The notes under the pieces: generated by a model | Told to the model about the DNA's origin: nothing | The model's input: only the letters and a program-made list of their open reading frames with translations | Database searches by the model: none | Made by a program: the position numbers and the translations under genes | Assembly (NCBI RefSeq): GCF_039555335.1 | Contig: NC_092628.1 | Span: 32,495,727-32,559,726, forward strand | DNA length: 64,000 nucleotides | DNA from: Amphiura filiformis | Taxonomy: Eukaryota; Echinodermata; Ophiuroidea; Amphilepidida; Amphiuridae | Reading direction: 5' to 3' | Shown here: one piece after another, positions 37,801 through 52,800 of the stretch | How positions within the stretch are numbered: position 1 is the first letter of the stretch | How the letters are laid out: each line of letters begins with the position of its first letter

Positions 37801-40800
37801 ACTCAAGTGCTTAGTGCGCCCAAACAGTACTCTCGTGTGCGCTAGGTCGCATAATTCAGTAGCATATATAGAAATGTAATGAATAAGTTAATTAAGTTGA
37901 AATTAATATTTCCTGCTAATAGTAGCTATTATAGTAGCGCCAGTTCTGAGGTTAACTAGTCCAAAAATAAGGTTAGCTAATCAAAAACAACTCGGTTCGC
38001 TAGTCCGAAAAATGAAAAGGGTTTGCTGGTCTGAAAGTTATCATAGTTATGGTAGGATTCGGAATTGGGTTAGGGTAAGGGTTTCGGACTAAATCGCAAC
38101 TTTTAACTAGCGCACTATAGCGAATATGGACCAAAACGGACTGTTTTACGGAGTCTCTTGACATGGTGTGGTCTTTTTAACACTGTTTGGTATGGATCTC
38201 GACAACTATAGTAGCTCTATTTGAGGATGTGCTCAATTCATGCAGCTCATGGTCTGCTTCGGAAGTACAGGCAAACTCGAAGGAGGGGGTTTCTATAACA
38301 ACACTCTCGGCTTTTTCCTTCCAACAACTTTTTAATTCAGGATCAGGGGGAGATTTCATTGGAGGCGGATCAACTACCATTTCAATCGCGCGAGATGGCC
38401 CATTAATGGCAGCTTCGTCCCTGATAAACTGTGGTGCTACCATTTTTATTCTATTAAGACCAAGCCGACATTTAAGCTTACTACAAAATTGCCGTTGTTC
38501 CGGTCCCTTCTCATCCGTTTTCTTTTTCAAGTTACGAAACTCTGCTTTAAATTTTGTGGTCGTAAAGTATATAAATGCGTTGACAATGTGATTAAGTCGG
38601 AAAAAATCTTTGACGATCAGAAAAATACGTAGATTGTATAGTTCGTTTTATTTTGTCCATAAGTGTTTCGTCGCTTGAAACCATATGTAACGAAAGACTT
38701 GTTAGCAACAAAAATGCAAAAGTAAAAGTGGTTACGAGCAGTCGTTTAGTTACCTGAAGTCGTGTCTTAGAGTGAAGTGTATTGTACGCACTTGCAATAT
38801 TTGTGTGTTGCGTTGCTGTTGCTCCTTGATGTCTGCAATCTTGCTCTGTTGTTTCTTCTCCATTAGATCCTTGAACATTTTGAACGTTAAGCCTTTTTTG
38901 CAGCTCTATTGCGAAGTCTCTCGACATCTTTTGTTGAGCACGAATATACGAAACGGTGAAACTGTTGAAAAGAAAGATAATAATCAATGTTCCTAGTGTT
39001 AGGAAACTAGCAATGCCATATATAACGATTGGAAACTCTTTGTTTGATTCTCCTGGTGTAAAACCTGTACCAAGAGCGAAGACTCCAAATGCAATGCATA
39101 TTAAAAGGCACAATATGATGAGTATTGTACTCCACAGCTGTGATGAGATAGTGAATTTCCTACGCAGAGATTGTTTGCGCATTTTGTTGAAGCTACACAT
39201 AGCAATAAGACCATTTAGAAGCACCGTAAAAGCTCCAAGCTGGTTAGTGAGAGCGCCATGAGTTTACACATCCACGGAAAATCGTATACAACGCATAAAT
39301 CATGTTCTGTGTCGAAGTATATAGTTTGATTCACTGGCACCAATGTTATCAATATGACAGCGCGACAGAAGCCATGAAGAAAGCAGCACAATAGATCTGC
39401 ACCGGCTAGAGTTAGTAATACTATCACTGTATCAGTTTTATTGACGCTTCTGCGTCCGAATGTGATGAGAATTAGAGTGTTAGCTGGTACGCCGGTGAGA
39501 AAAATGATGCAGTCGTATGAAATATAGATGATATCTTTCGTCCTCATTTTCCAAGGGAACCGAGAAGCACCAATCAACAGGTGTTTAATGGCATTAAAGG
39601 GTAGTATAATACATGAACGCACTTCACAGTAATTCGTCACTTCACGTTTCTTAAACCACATGCAACGGAAATTACGAAATGAGAGCAGCACGGGGAGCAG
39701 CACTCTACTACTAGTAATAAAAAAGGATGTCACACCACTGAAAAATTATAGGAAACTAAAATAAAAAGCAAAGAAATGTTTAAACTACATATTATAGAGC
39801 TCCCCAAAGATCGCGCAGTGACGTCTTCATTTGAAAATATAGCCCAATACAAACTAAGGATTCGATATTTGGATTACCTTTTAGCGAAAATGACCATTAT
39901 TTTGTTTATTCGAACAAACGACAAACAGCATTTGAAGCGTTGAAGCTTCATTCTTTATAGACACTTCTTTTAGCAAATAAAGATATCGTGGCTCTGAATG
40001 AATGGTCATGCATGATTTAAATCCTTCACTATCTATGTTTGAATTCACACTGCAGTACAAACCATTGCTGACGAATTTCTTCTACAAAAAGCGGGAAAAA
40101 AGTTGTTAGAATAAAATAGATTAAATGCTGATTTAGCGTGTTTAATGCACAGGCTAGGGAAACCTGATTACATTTCCGGAAAGAACCGCGAGATAGGAAT
40201 AATTATAAGAACTGTCAGAAGCAATAGTTTATTACTTCATTAGAAAAGGTTGAAGGACATCTCCCATTCAGCCGTGTGTGGTTAACTAACTACGTAATAA
40301 TCATAAACTCAACTTACTCAAGGGTACAGGCCAAATACACGTATCCACTCCTTTCGAAAACCGTATCTTGCTAAACAAAATTAATATTGATTTGAATATG
40401 TTATCATCATATTTCATGCAATTTTTTTTAAATTAAAAGACCGACACACGTACCGATGTCATTTCAAACAAGCATTTTGACTGTTTTGTAGTGACTCAAG
40501 GCCCAACAATGCCATTGCTACCATTCATACTACAGTTCATTCATAAAAAATATCAAATTCACTCAATAGTATCGACCATAAGGAATATTCAAGCCAAATT
40601 TGGACACCATCCGGATATATTCCCTTCATGTTCCTTGCAAATTTACAGCTATCTTCTCTTTAGATGTTTACTAAGGTATGTAGAGTGTGGCCTTCAATAC
40701 GTAAAATTGGGCAGACTATTTAGCATAATAAAGGGTTAGTTCCAGATGCACCGTGGAGCAAGGAAACTGGTTATTTGCATAGTAAACCCTTAAATCCTTT

Positions 40801-43800
40801 CTATCGCATTGTGTATAAATGATATGTCATGTCTGATTGTATTGGCTGTGGACGGCGAAATGTAAATTGGGTGATGATATCACAGCACATTAGAGTTTGT
40901 CACTCCGTGTATGGCAACTTTTTTGTTATGTTTTTTAATCGCTACCCATCTACAAAGACCCATCACTAGAGATGGAAAAGAGAGAAAACTTCATTTACAA
41001 CAATTTGGCATAAAACATCAAAAGACAGACGTGACACAGAAATATGGAAAATGAAACAAGATTTTCTGAAGGTATCAGACTACAATACAAAAATATAAAA
41101 TATAGCTCAACGTTGAAAATAGAAGCATTTTAACCAATTCGTTTTTTGATAGGTGTGGATCACTGAAAATCCCTAAGTTCACGAAATCATAATAGAAATC
41201 ATGTACCACTTAGGCACTTATTCCCATTTTACATATCAACATTATTTCTCTAATGTTAGCAATGTTATTTTCAGAAAAAAAAATGAATATGGCTACCTGC
41301 ATCAAATGTGAGGACTTGGTTGGAAGAGATATTTTATAATTTGAGTCTAGTTTGAGGGGATGAACATATTTATGTACTTCATAAATTTGCAAGAATAAAA
41401 AAAAGAAGAGAGGTATTAACGGAAAAGCATGTTATTAATAAGTGTTTTTGATGAAAGGGAAATTCGCTGTTTTCAAAACTTTCAAATTCTATGAATAAAA
41501 TGTAATTAGTTTATGAGATATGGCACTGTCGTATCACATAGCGTATCATTATTAATATAGGTTGTCAAATTGTGCATATTTTTGCAGATTAATTAGTTCT
41601 AATTAGTGAATGAATAAAAGTTTGTATTATGTTGAGAACAAAGACAGATTATACTATTGATTACCGTATATTCTTTAATAATAATAAACATATTTTACTT
41701 TGGTGCTCTCCAGTGGGTCTTCAAAAATTTGAAAAACTTTAAATGTGATTTTCTCAAAACTGCATTTTCGTCATACGACAGTTTGCCAAAACAGCGACGT
41801 AATGTAAGTCTACACCCCCCCACACACACACACACAAAATACAACATTATTTAAACTTTCAACAAATAATACTTGTTTGTACAGCCGCATGTATTGGCAT
41901 TATGGTATAAAATTAAATTGCTTGTTGAAAGTCCAAATAATGCTGTATTTTTATAGGGCATCTGCGTGAATTTGCCTTTCATCTCTATCGTCAAAAGCAC
42001 TCATTATGCATGTTAAGATGTAAAATGCTTGTAGATGGAATTCTATGGTATCTGATTAAAAACATATTTTATGACATTTATATCCTAACCAGCAAATCGA
42101 GAAGATTCGCATCGACAGTTGAATTTAGCGCAAACCTGGAACCGCCATGATATTGTCAGGACACAACTCTTCGCATCAATGAGAGAAACTATGGAATGGG
42201 AGGTACGCGGTCCAAAAAAATATCCTTTGTGGTTAGGTCTACTTTTAAAAAACTTACTCAGTCGAGAAGTATGGCTTCGCATTTGCTCACCGATAGCTTG
42301 GGACTCTAACTTCGAATGGTGAAGCTCTGTCGATGAGAAAATTCGAAGATAGACTTCTCAAGTAACTTAGAATTAATTAGAGGAGAATTTAGTCTATTCT
42401 ACAAATATAAAAAAACAAGTACAGCTGAGATAATGAAGAATTTTCAACTAAATAGTTCACCTTTTTTGCTTTTATAGTCGCACGCTTTGATACCCGGCTG
42501 GTGCATGCGATATGCCAACTATATGATTTTACTTTACGATGAAGCAGTTTTAGTATAACACTTATGTTTATCGTTCTAGGACTACAACGCGGAAAAGGAA
42601 TATTTTCAAGAAAGACTCTTAACAGTGATAGTGAACAACAAACCAGGATTTGTCCGTTTGTATCTGGGGAATGGTGCAATACACATCGAGACGTATCTGA
42701 CGAGACGGGTGCTGACGCAACTTTATTTCGAGGTAACGAATTGTGCTCAAGTCAGTATTCGTCCCGATTACTAACTTCTTGTGGGATTCAAAACATCCTG
42801 TTTTGCCAAACAAATCAGCTGATTTCTAATCCTATAGTTGGAACTAAACTGGCAATAAATATCCAATTTTAACATTTGGCCATTTTGAAAACACGTGATT
42901 TAAGTTTTGTTTGTTTGTTTTTTTAATTTTTTTTTAATTTTTTTGGTTTTGGTTGGTTGTTTCGGGTTTTTTTTCAATTAGTCAATGCATTCTAATTTTC
43001 AGCAAGCATTTCTTTTCTATTTTATAACCATGCGAACCCTTAGTTACCCCACCATAAGCAACATGCAAACGTGACGGATTGTAACCTCTCACTTTATTTC
43101 ACTTTCTAAATATAGGTCAAGAAATCTCCCTTGAAAAAGATCCTACAGCGAAAGACTTTATCTGATGCAATTCTGTCGACACTAAAGCCAACTTGTTCTC
43201 CTTGTTGCAACACTGATACGGTAAGTTCCGACACACACACCCTACACATGCGCGTATTTTTTTTTTTTTTGGGGGGGCTTTGGGGGCGACAGCCCCGGGG
43301 TAAAAGCAGGGGGCGGCCAAAATGAAGGGGCGGCGGAAGAGGAAGGGGCGGCAAAAACTAAAGGGCGGCAAAAAGAATTAGTAAATAAAAAAGGGTGGAA
43401 AAATTTGATAAAGCATAAAAATTTTTGAAAAAATGGTACTATACATCAAAATGTGTTACTTTTAGGGCGCTTGCGCCTGAAATCCTTTTTTTCTTTTTTT
43501 TTGCTCTTCACTTTTTCAAACAACCGGAAAAAAATTGGGTCAACCTTTTCGGGCTGTTGAGGAAGGGGCGGCAAAAATGAATTTTCTTCAGCCCCCGGGG
43601 TTGGGGCGGCCACGGTACGCCACTGCTACACTGCTACACACCATCCCCACCCCAGTATACATCCACCCATGAGACACGAAAGTACAAAAATTAATGCGCA
43701 CAAAAATACCTATTCTAGAAAATGTCAAACTTTACCGGTACGTTTTGTTTTTGACCAAATCTTCACGTTTCTATTTGTTTCAGGATGAAATTCCAAGCAA

Positions 43801-46800
43801 TAATGATAATGATTCTCAGGGATATTTTGGACTCAAGAAGATCGGAGACACAATACAATCGCTGACATCGAGCAACATAAATCCATACGTATCTAGCATG
43901 GACGGTAGTAGATTCAATGGTAAGGTAGTACGCTTTTTATTCCACTTGTGCACTGTATTTTTGCACTGATACAATCTCAATTACTTTGGCAAGTTTGACA
44001 TTAGCAACAATGAGTTGTACCATCAACAAGCTATTATTTACCATAACAATGATGCATAACAATATGCAGACTATTGTTCTCATTTGGGACGCAAAGGCCT
44101 CAGACAGTATTCAACTGAAATTATAATACCTTGCATCACAACACATTGCAATATCGCACAGGGAAATCAGAAACATGGGATAGTGGACTTAACACGGTTT
44201 GGAAATAAGCTCTTCATTATAAAAACCTTAGGTTAGCTGTGCAGTACTTAATGTTCAAACACTGCACTCTTGCTATCTCAATGGCAAGCTGAACGGTGCT
44301 TTTAGTTACCTATACCCAATTTCAAGTTTTTACAGTCATTTGTAATATTTGCAGTTTTAACCTTCTATATAACAATTATTTCTAATGAAACAGAAACCTT
44401 CAGGAACCCATTCCATCACCTGTTCTTGTTTGCTGTGCTAAATGGTTTCCACGAGATGGCTGAGTATTTCTGGGAGGAAGGCAATGAGCACATAGCAACG
44501 GCTTTGGTAGCACGAGAAATATACTTGGGTATGGCACGCAGACTAGAAGGAGACAAGCAGACGGAACTAGAAAATATGGCTAGGTACAATTCTGGCATCA
44601 TTAATATCATATTTTATGGATTTTACCTATAATAGGTGGAGCGTGTTAGCGTGATAGCTGTGAAGTCCCTGGTTCGAGCCCTTGCCTTTCCCAGATGGCT
44701 TTTAATGCAATTAAGTTTTTGAGTCTATGCACGCTCTCGCAGGTTCACCCGGGTACTCCACATTCATCCTATTATAGAACCGGACTTTCATCAGATAGTA
44801 AACGGGTCTTTTGTATTATGATAAATAAAAGTTCTGGAAAATGGCACACATAATGTGAGTAACCGATCAACGCCAAAAAGGGGAAAAAAGATGAGCAGTG
44901 CTTTGTCAAACATCTTTTATAGTGTTGTGTCGTTTACAAACACTCATTTTAATTTGGTATGTAATATGAATTGTGGGATAGTCTTTTACGACAGGAGTTC
45001 ATAACAATTAGTAAGTTTTAGCGGGTTTGCCGTCTGACTTCTTCAGGACAAAATACCTAGTATGAGACGTGTAGGCCGCCCCTTGCTTACTGATGGCTCT
45101 GAAAAGAGCCGTTCACTGAAGACATCCCCTTGTGAACAGTGAACAAGCAGATCTCGCCTATCTGCTAATCAGCTAATGTAAAAGTTTGTGGTGGCTCTGA
45201 AAAAGAGCCGTTCAATAAAGACCGCCACTTGTCAACGGAGGCAAGTAAAAAAGTGGTGGCTCTGAAAAGAGCCGTTCATTGAAGATTGCCCTGTGTCAAC
45301 TGAGAACAAGCCGACCAAGCAGGACCTACTCCTGACGAAAGCTTGACAGTTCTAAACTTGTCCGAAGGCGAATCCGCTAAAAACTTACTAATTGATTTAA
45401 TGTAAAATTGCGTATGTTCTTCGTATTTTATCATCATTTCATGACACATGACAATATACAACCGTTGATCTTCCCTGTAATACAATTATCTGTTCGTTTG
45501 TCATTCTTTATTAGTAAATACGAAGAGTTGGCATGCAAGATTTTAGAACAATGTCGAAAGGATCATGACAAAGATTTCAGGAAGCACGACTTATCCAGAC
45601 TATTGATGCGAGAGTTGTCGCCATTTCTGGGCGGAACTACCTGCTTAAAGTTGGCCGAATCCACAGAGAGCAGACGATTTATTGCCCATCCAAGTGTGCA
45701 GTCTTTGGTCAACGAAGTATGGCGACATGGGCTTCCTGAAGAAAAGGTAAAAACGGAGTGGAGGCGGTGGGGGTAAACATAAACGTGTGAATCGTTGTTG
45801 TAGTATAGTAGATCAAAAAGCTGGTCTCATCCGATTTTAATATTTAATATACATCATTTATAATAAACCAATACTATTGCAGATGTTGTTTTTCCATCTC
45901 TTTTGTTTTTCCTTTTTCTTTTCCAGGATCATGGATCAGGAACAGCTAACATAAAAAGGCAAGTTTTAATTTGCAAGTACATGTAATTAATTTCCCGTCA
46001 AGTACGTTACCATTTCTATTGCTTACTCATAACTTTATTAATCATTTGTGACCGTACACGACGAATGAGCAGTAAATTCCTCCCTCTAGTGTCAATTTTG
46101 TTTTATTTCGTGTTTAGAAAATATATATCATAAGCTTTAAAATGGTATATCATTTGATTTCAAAAGATATCCAGAAGCTGGGTTATGGTTTGTTGAACTT
46201 TGCTCCTTCAACAAAATGGTACCTTTTTTCGTTTCTACATGTGTCTCTTTTTCCACATTGCTTGTAATAAATATCAAACAGTCATAATTGGCGGTCATTT
46301 CAAATCATCCCCAAGTCATCGAGGTTCAGATATGTCCTGTCATTGTTAATTGTTGGATATACATATATACCTAGATAAATACAATGCTTTGTAACCCACC
46401 ACTTGAACAGGATTTAGCCAAAACAAACAAAGACCAGAGCTATTAAGAATTATATAGACATCTAAGGCAGACGCTTATTATCCTCTTAAACACTAGGATT
46501 ATTATTGGTTTAAAAGAGATACATGTCGCACCAACTTGAGGTACCAATGAATACGACCTTCATGCACATTTTACACTGTAACTCAGAATACAATTTAGGA
46601 CATTTACGGCTCATTCCTGCTGTACGGTCACATTTTTCTTAAAAGTTACATTATTCTCACTTATAATATTAATATACATGTATTATATGCCTATACCTTA
46701 ACATATATTCTTTAACACAATGAAATACACATAACATTTAAAAAGAAGCAAAAGAATTCGTTCATTTGAAAAACAGCATGTCTGTTATGTGTGGTTCTGT

Positions 46801-49800
46801 TGCAGAACATGTTTCCAGAAAACTGTTCGAGTTTGGACTGCACCGAGAACAACCTTCGCTTTCAATGTGGTATTATTAAATTACATTATATAACTATGTT
46901 CAAAAGTAAATATTGAAACGGGCATGTTGTCGAAAAGTGATGGCCGAATTTTACACTTTAAGACATCTTTTTAAAACAGTGTTTGTACTTTACATGCTTT
47001 ACGCGTGATTCCGATGTGTGTACTCGTACGCGAGTACTCATACAGGTACTCTGGAGTACCAATGGTGTAGATAAACAGCTGTACACTTTACAGTCTAGTA
47101 CCTCCAGAGCGGCAGCAAGAAGCTGGTAGTCCCGCTGGTAGTGTACATAAAAGCGGCATAAAACAAAGAAAACCAGTAAATGCTCCTACTTTTTTTTACA
47201 TTAAAACATTTTGGAAAGGCACTTTTAATTATCCGGGTTCATTAAACATCGGGTAACAAATAATGATATCTTGGTATCGCTCGAAACATTTCTTACGAAA
47301 TCTTACAAGAACTGAATAATTTTGTGCAACCCACTGTGATACATTGTGTTCGATAGCATCGGACTTTATCAAGTTGTGAATACTCTCAATCATTTGGGAA
47401 TGGTAAACGAGAGAATGAATTTATTCTTGTCAACCAGGGTGATATCCCATTATGGTGCATGCAATCAATCTGGTTAAAGAATCAACTTAATTCTCTCATC
47501 AGATTGGCGGTGGCATCACCAGCGTAGCCAGCCTTTTAGTGTGAGGGGCAAAGTCAAATTTTCGTCCCCATTTATCAATTCGTCGTCCCATTTCTAGTCA
47601 TGTAAATGAAACTTTTGTGGGGTACTTCCCCACACCCAACATTCCCCCCGGCTCCCTATGGCTATGGCACTGGGTGGCGTGCAAGTTGCACCCCTTCGGG
47701 GCCCGTCTGCTCTTCTACTTTCACACGCATGGGACCTGGCGATAAAATGTCTTTCCCGCCGTCTTGCACGCCACCATGCACATTGCACCAATCATAAAGT
47801 CAGTCCGATGGTGAATCAGACGTAACGAAGCAAATTATGTTCTTCCAACTAGAACAAAAACAAAATAATCATGATAACTAGAGAGACTTTAATCTACCTC
47901 TTTTCCAGGTATCCAATATCCTACTCTTGGCATTATTTTCCTACATACTGTTATCAAACCAAGTCTCATCACCTACCCCGTCATGGTGGGAAGTACTTCT
48001 TATAATTTGGGTCGGAACAATACTCATTGAAGAACTAAGACAGGTATGATATACGTACTTTGCATGTTTGTTAGAGGTGGACCGAAGGTGATCATTCGTC
48101 CTAATGACATCATATGGTTGACCCATGCTGACCCTCTTCTGACATTTGTGGGAGGCACTAGCTTCATTTAAACAGGCTGTGTTGGAACGTTTGAATTAGT
48201 TGAGAACTGAGATAGGATATTAATTTTGTACTCGTGACGGCAAACATATTCGCCAGCGAAGTGGTTACGTAACACCCTAGTAACTGGATCGCGTATTTTT
48301 TGGAATTGATAGTACATGTCATAGACTTTGTGTTGCAATCATTTCGATCGTGGTGCAGAACTCTAAAGCGTGATCCAGTTGGCATAGTGGTAATCGGATT
48401 ACACGTAACCCTTCGCTGGTGAATTGGTTAGATACTGTAAGTCATTAGCGTGTCACAATCTCTAAAGGGCAGTTTATACCAGTAATTTTGAATGTTTTGC
48501 TATTGCCAAAAATGCCGCCCATATGTGTCAATTCTCCGCTATACTCGACCGGTACTCGACTCGCTTGAGCATGAGTATAAGAGCCTCCACGTGTGAAGAT
48601 ATGCACTTACGGTTGCAGATTTTTATCCATAATCATGATAACACAGCTTTGATGTGGCTTGATTGTCTGCTTCTTCAACAGATATTTCACGAGGTCTTTA
48701 ATAAGAAATGGAAAGATTACATCGAAGATTACTGGAATAAGATCGATGTTATCATGCTGAATCTATTTGTGGTGGCAATGATATTTCGATTTGTACCTTC
48801 TACTAATGAGATAGGTAGACTGCTTCTCGCCTTGGATTTATTCTTCTTCTATTTTCGACAACTTCACGTGTTTACAATATCTGAAAAGCTTGGACCAAAA
48901 GTGATTATGGTGTTCAAGATGGTACGTTTATGTCTGTTACTATTGACGTGATTTAAAAAGACAATATGCTTTCCATGTTGCGCATTCGTGGATGGATCTT
49001 ATCTCAAAATCATTTACCTGTAATTTGTTACTACTTCTTTAGGATTAATACATAGTCCCAACACAAGAATCCAGCCGGGCTATAGATTCTCGAAGCTGTT
49101 GTAGTATTCAGAATTTCGATTAGCCAATCACCAGTTGAGTCGAGTCAATCTAAATTGTTGCCCTCATGAAAGCCACAACGACAAAGTGCTAACATGTTTG
49201 CCTCCCCTGGACCGGGCGATCAAGTCGCGTTTGATGATGCGTCAAGTCATTCGAGTCACTATTACTATAACATTACGGTATAGTTGAACTTTTCAATCAA
49301 AGGAATCGTATGCAGTGTTGCCCTTGGAAAACACATGCAGACCAACAATTAGGTGACTACCGCAGAATTGGCATAAAACACAGGACATTATTGAGTCCTC
49401 TTTGTGACTCGAATGACTTGACGCATCATCGGACGCGACTTGCTCGCCCTGGTCCAGGGGAGGCAAACAGATTAGCGCTTTGTCGTTGTGGCTTTCACGA
49501 GGGTAAAATTTAGATTGCCTCGACTCGACTGGCGACTTGATTCAATAAGATTTGGCGCTTAAAGGGGCATTTCGTGATCCACAGCCTCATCCCCCACTTT
49601 TCCCAAAAAAAGTTGAGATTTTTACACCACTGGATACCTCTGGCTACATAATGTTTATGTACCAAATATTTCTTGCAGATTAATTCGTTTAGCAAACATA
49701 TCGCCAAATTTGAATTTCGTTCTGGTGCACCAACGAAATTACAACACATTGTCAATGGAGCAGTGTAATACACATAATCATGCATAACTCGCAAACGCAA

Positions 49801-52800
49801 AATCGCAATCAACTGAAATTTTGGAAATAAGCATTTTTCGTGGATATCTGCTGAAAAATGTCATGAAAAGAGGATGCTAGAATCACGAAATCCTCCTTTA
49901 AGTCTTCGCGTCATTCATGTCATTGGATCTGCATTAATGTTTGATTTATTTTCCGTTCATTATGGACAATGATATGATGGACTCACCAGCCGCTAATGAC
50001 GAGTATGGACTGCAATGTTGTTTTCAAGATTATAACAAATCAAGTTAGTGGGCAATGATCACTCGCTCGTCGGTAGCGGCCAAGCTATTAGACCTAATTT
50101 ATAACACTTATAGTTAAAATTATGATCGTATAAAGTGTTGTATTAGTTTTGTTCCCGGGTTTTATTGTCCTCGGATTTTTGAAAATGTTATAGTTAATGA
50201 AACAAAAGAACTTCTAATGTATTTTTTGAATATGCTTTTAGATATTACAATATCTAATTATTTGCTTGTACCCTAGTTTGTAGACCTGGTGTTTTTCTTG
50301 AGTATCCTATTCATCATCTTACTGGGCTACGGTATAGCTGTCCATTCTATTCAGTTTCCAAAAGATACAGACGCAGCATCGTTAGTAGCAGGGATTTTAT
50401 ATAGGCCATATTTCCAGATATATGGAGAACTTTTTATAGAAGGCAGGTCAGGTAAGTATTATTTTTTGTCCTTTAATGTAACCCCGATGTAACCATTTGG
50501 TTTTCAGAATTGATCTTCCGTGATGCCCTAGACATTGGTGTAAACCAGCGGGGTGGGTCCAGTCACTTAGGCACCATATCAAATTTGGTCCTATAGAACT
50601 ATCGATGCCCGGTTAGGTACCGATGACTCTTAGCATCACTCCCTGGAGATATAATAAATTGTATCAAGCATAATAATTAACAGTGGCACAGTGTAATTGT
50701 TTTTCATTTAAATAAAACACAAAAGCACTAAGCAAATGTTCAGGGAAAGAAGTGCCATCTGTACCTCTTTCGTCACCGATAGCGCTATAGGGCCAAAAAT
50801 GATGTTGTGCCTTAATGCAGACTGTTTTAAATAAGCCATATTGACAATGATCCGTCAGATTTGTAGGTAACACAGCTTGCCGCATTTCTGGTGATCGAAA
50901 GACTGAATTCACAAGTATCATCAGGGATATGAGACATATCCCTGGTATCATTCATATTTCAGTAACAATTGTTTCTTTTTTTTAACTCAGTGCTCGATCC
51001 TGACGACAGTTGCAGTACCAATCAAACAGAAATAGAACTTGGAGCAGATCGGTGTCCAGAACATGGTCACATCGCACTAATCTCTCTGGGTTTATATATG
51101 ATGATTAGCAATGTGTTACTTCTGAACCTACTAATTGCTACATTCAGGTAAATATATTTATTACTCTGTATGTTTGTTGAGTGTGTGGTGATGCATGGGG
51201 TGGGTGGGTGTGGGTGGTTGTTATAAACGTTAGTTCTTTCCACCATATGGTATACATTTTGCATGACAAGTGCATCTAGACCTGATATAACAACAGATAT
51301 CTTCATATTTTAATTCTAGTAACACTTTTGAAACGGTACAAGAAGAAACTGACTTGCATTGGAAGTTCCATTCTTATGCCCTCACAAAGGAGTTCTTCCA
51401 GCGCCCTGATCTGATGCCTCCCTTGATTATCATTACTGATATCTACCGCTTTATAATTTGGATCATGCGCAAAGTCGGTGTGTACCGATTCCAATGGAGA
51501 CCTGAAAAGATACGTAAGTTCAACAATGCCTAAAATGGTGGATTTAAGGGCTGGGGTATGAACGTTTGGACAGTATTTATTTTGGGACATTAGAGCACAT
51601 CAGACATATCGAATTGCATTCTGAATACGAAGAATGTCATTCTGATATCAAATAATTTTGATTTTTGAAATTCGCAATATAATACACATTTTATGGCAAA
51701 TCACATTAAAAATTGATATTTTGATATTTAACAGTACTTGAAGTAAACTTTATAAATCTGATGATTTATACTTAAAGTGTATGTAGGTGGGATGAAAAGC
51801 CGACGATCAATTGAAAATTTTGACCTTTCGTATTGAAGATATGGATTTTTTTTCCCAAAACACCAAAAAAATTAGGTCTTTTGGGAAAGAAATCCATATC
51901 TTCAATATGAAAGGTCAAAATTCAATTCTCATATTCGCAATAAGGGCGCCGCCAACGGATTTTTTGATGTATCATGGGAAAAATCGTGATGTATCATGGG
52001 AAAAGGTCGACATCAAGTCCGCGCAATACGAATATTACCATGCTATTACATAGGAACACGTGACAATATTTTTAGTTGGTCAATATAACGGTATTACACG
52101 CAAATCGATAGAGAAAAAATTAATTGTGCACATTTCAAATCACATTATTAAGTATTATTGAGTATCGATTCGCGTGTAACACCTTTATTTTGACAAACTA
52201 AAAAATATTGTCACGTGTTCCTATGTAATAGCATGGTAATATTCGTATTGCGCGGACTTGATGTCGACCTTTTCCCATGATACATCACGATTTTTCCCAT
52301 GATACATCGCAAACCGCTGGCGGCGCCCTTATTGCGAATAGCGAGAATTGACCGTCGGCTTTTCCTCCCTGCTACATACACTTTAAGAATATATCATTAG
52401 ATTTATATAATTTACTTCGAGGACTGTTATATATCAAAATTTGAAAAATATCAAATTTTTATAATTTGTCATAAAATTTGTATTATATTGTGATTTTAAA
52501 AATGAAAATTATTTGATATCAGAAAGACATGCTTCGTATTCAGAATGCAATTCGATAGGTCTGAGGTGCTCTCATGTCCCATAAAAAATACTGTCGAAAC
52601 GCAATAAACGCTCATTTTGGATCCCTTAAGGAGATTGAATTTGAGCTTTTCTGGGGGGGGGGGGAGATCACTACCAATTTCAGTTATTCTCAAGTTTTAA
52701 CCATTATCTTAAAATAATTAATTAAACAGTTCTTAAAATAAGAATGCAGTATAAACGCTTACTTTATTGGACTTTTCAAGAAGAGCGATATAGTAGGCCT

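Noticed and set aside
38187-38591. 134-codon plus-strand frame
   Set aside because: Exact shadow of the GPCR C-terminal tail on the opposite strand.
45095-45273. Histone gene cluster
   Set aside because: Only 3' stem-loops are present; no histone reading frame on either strand within several kb.
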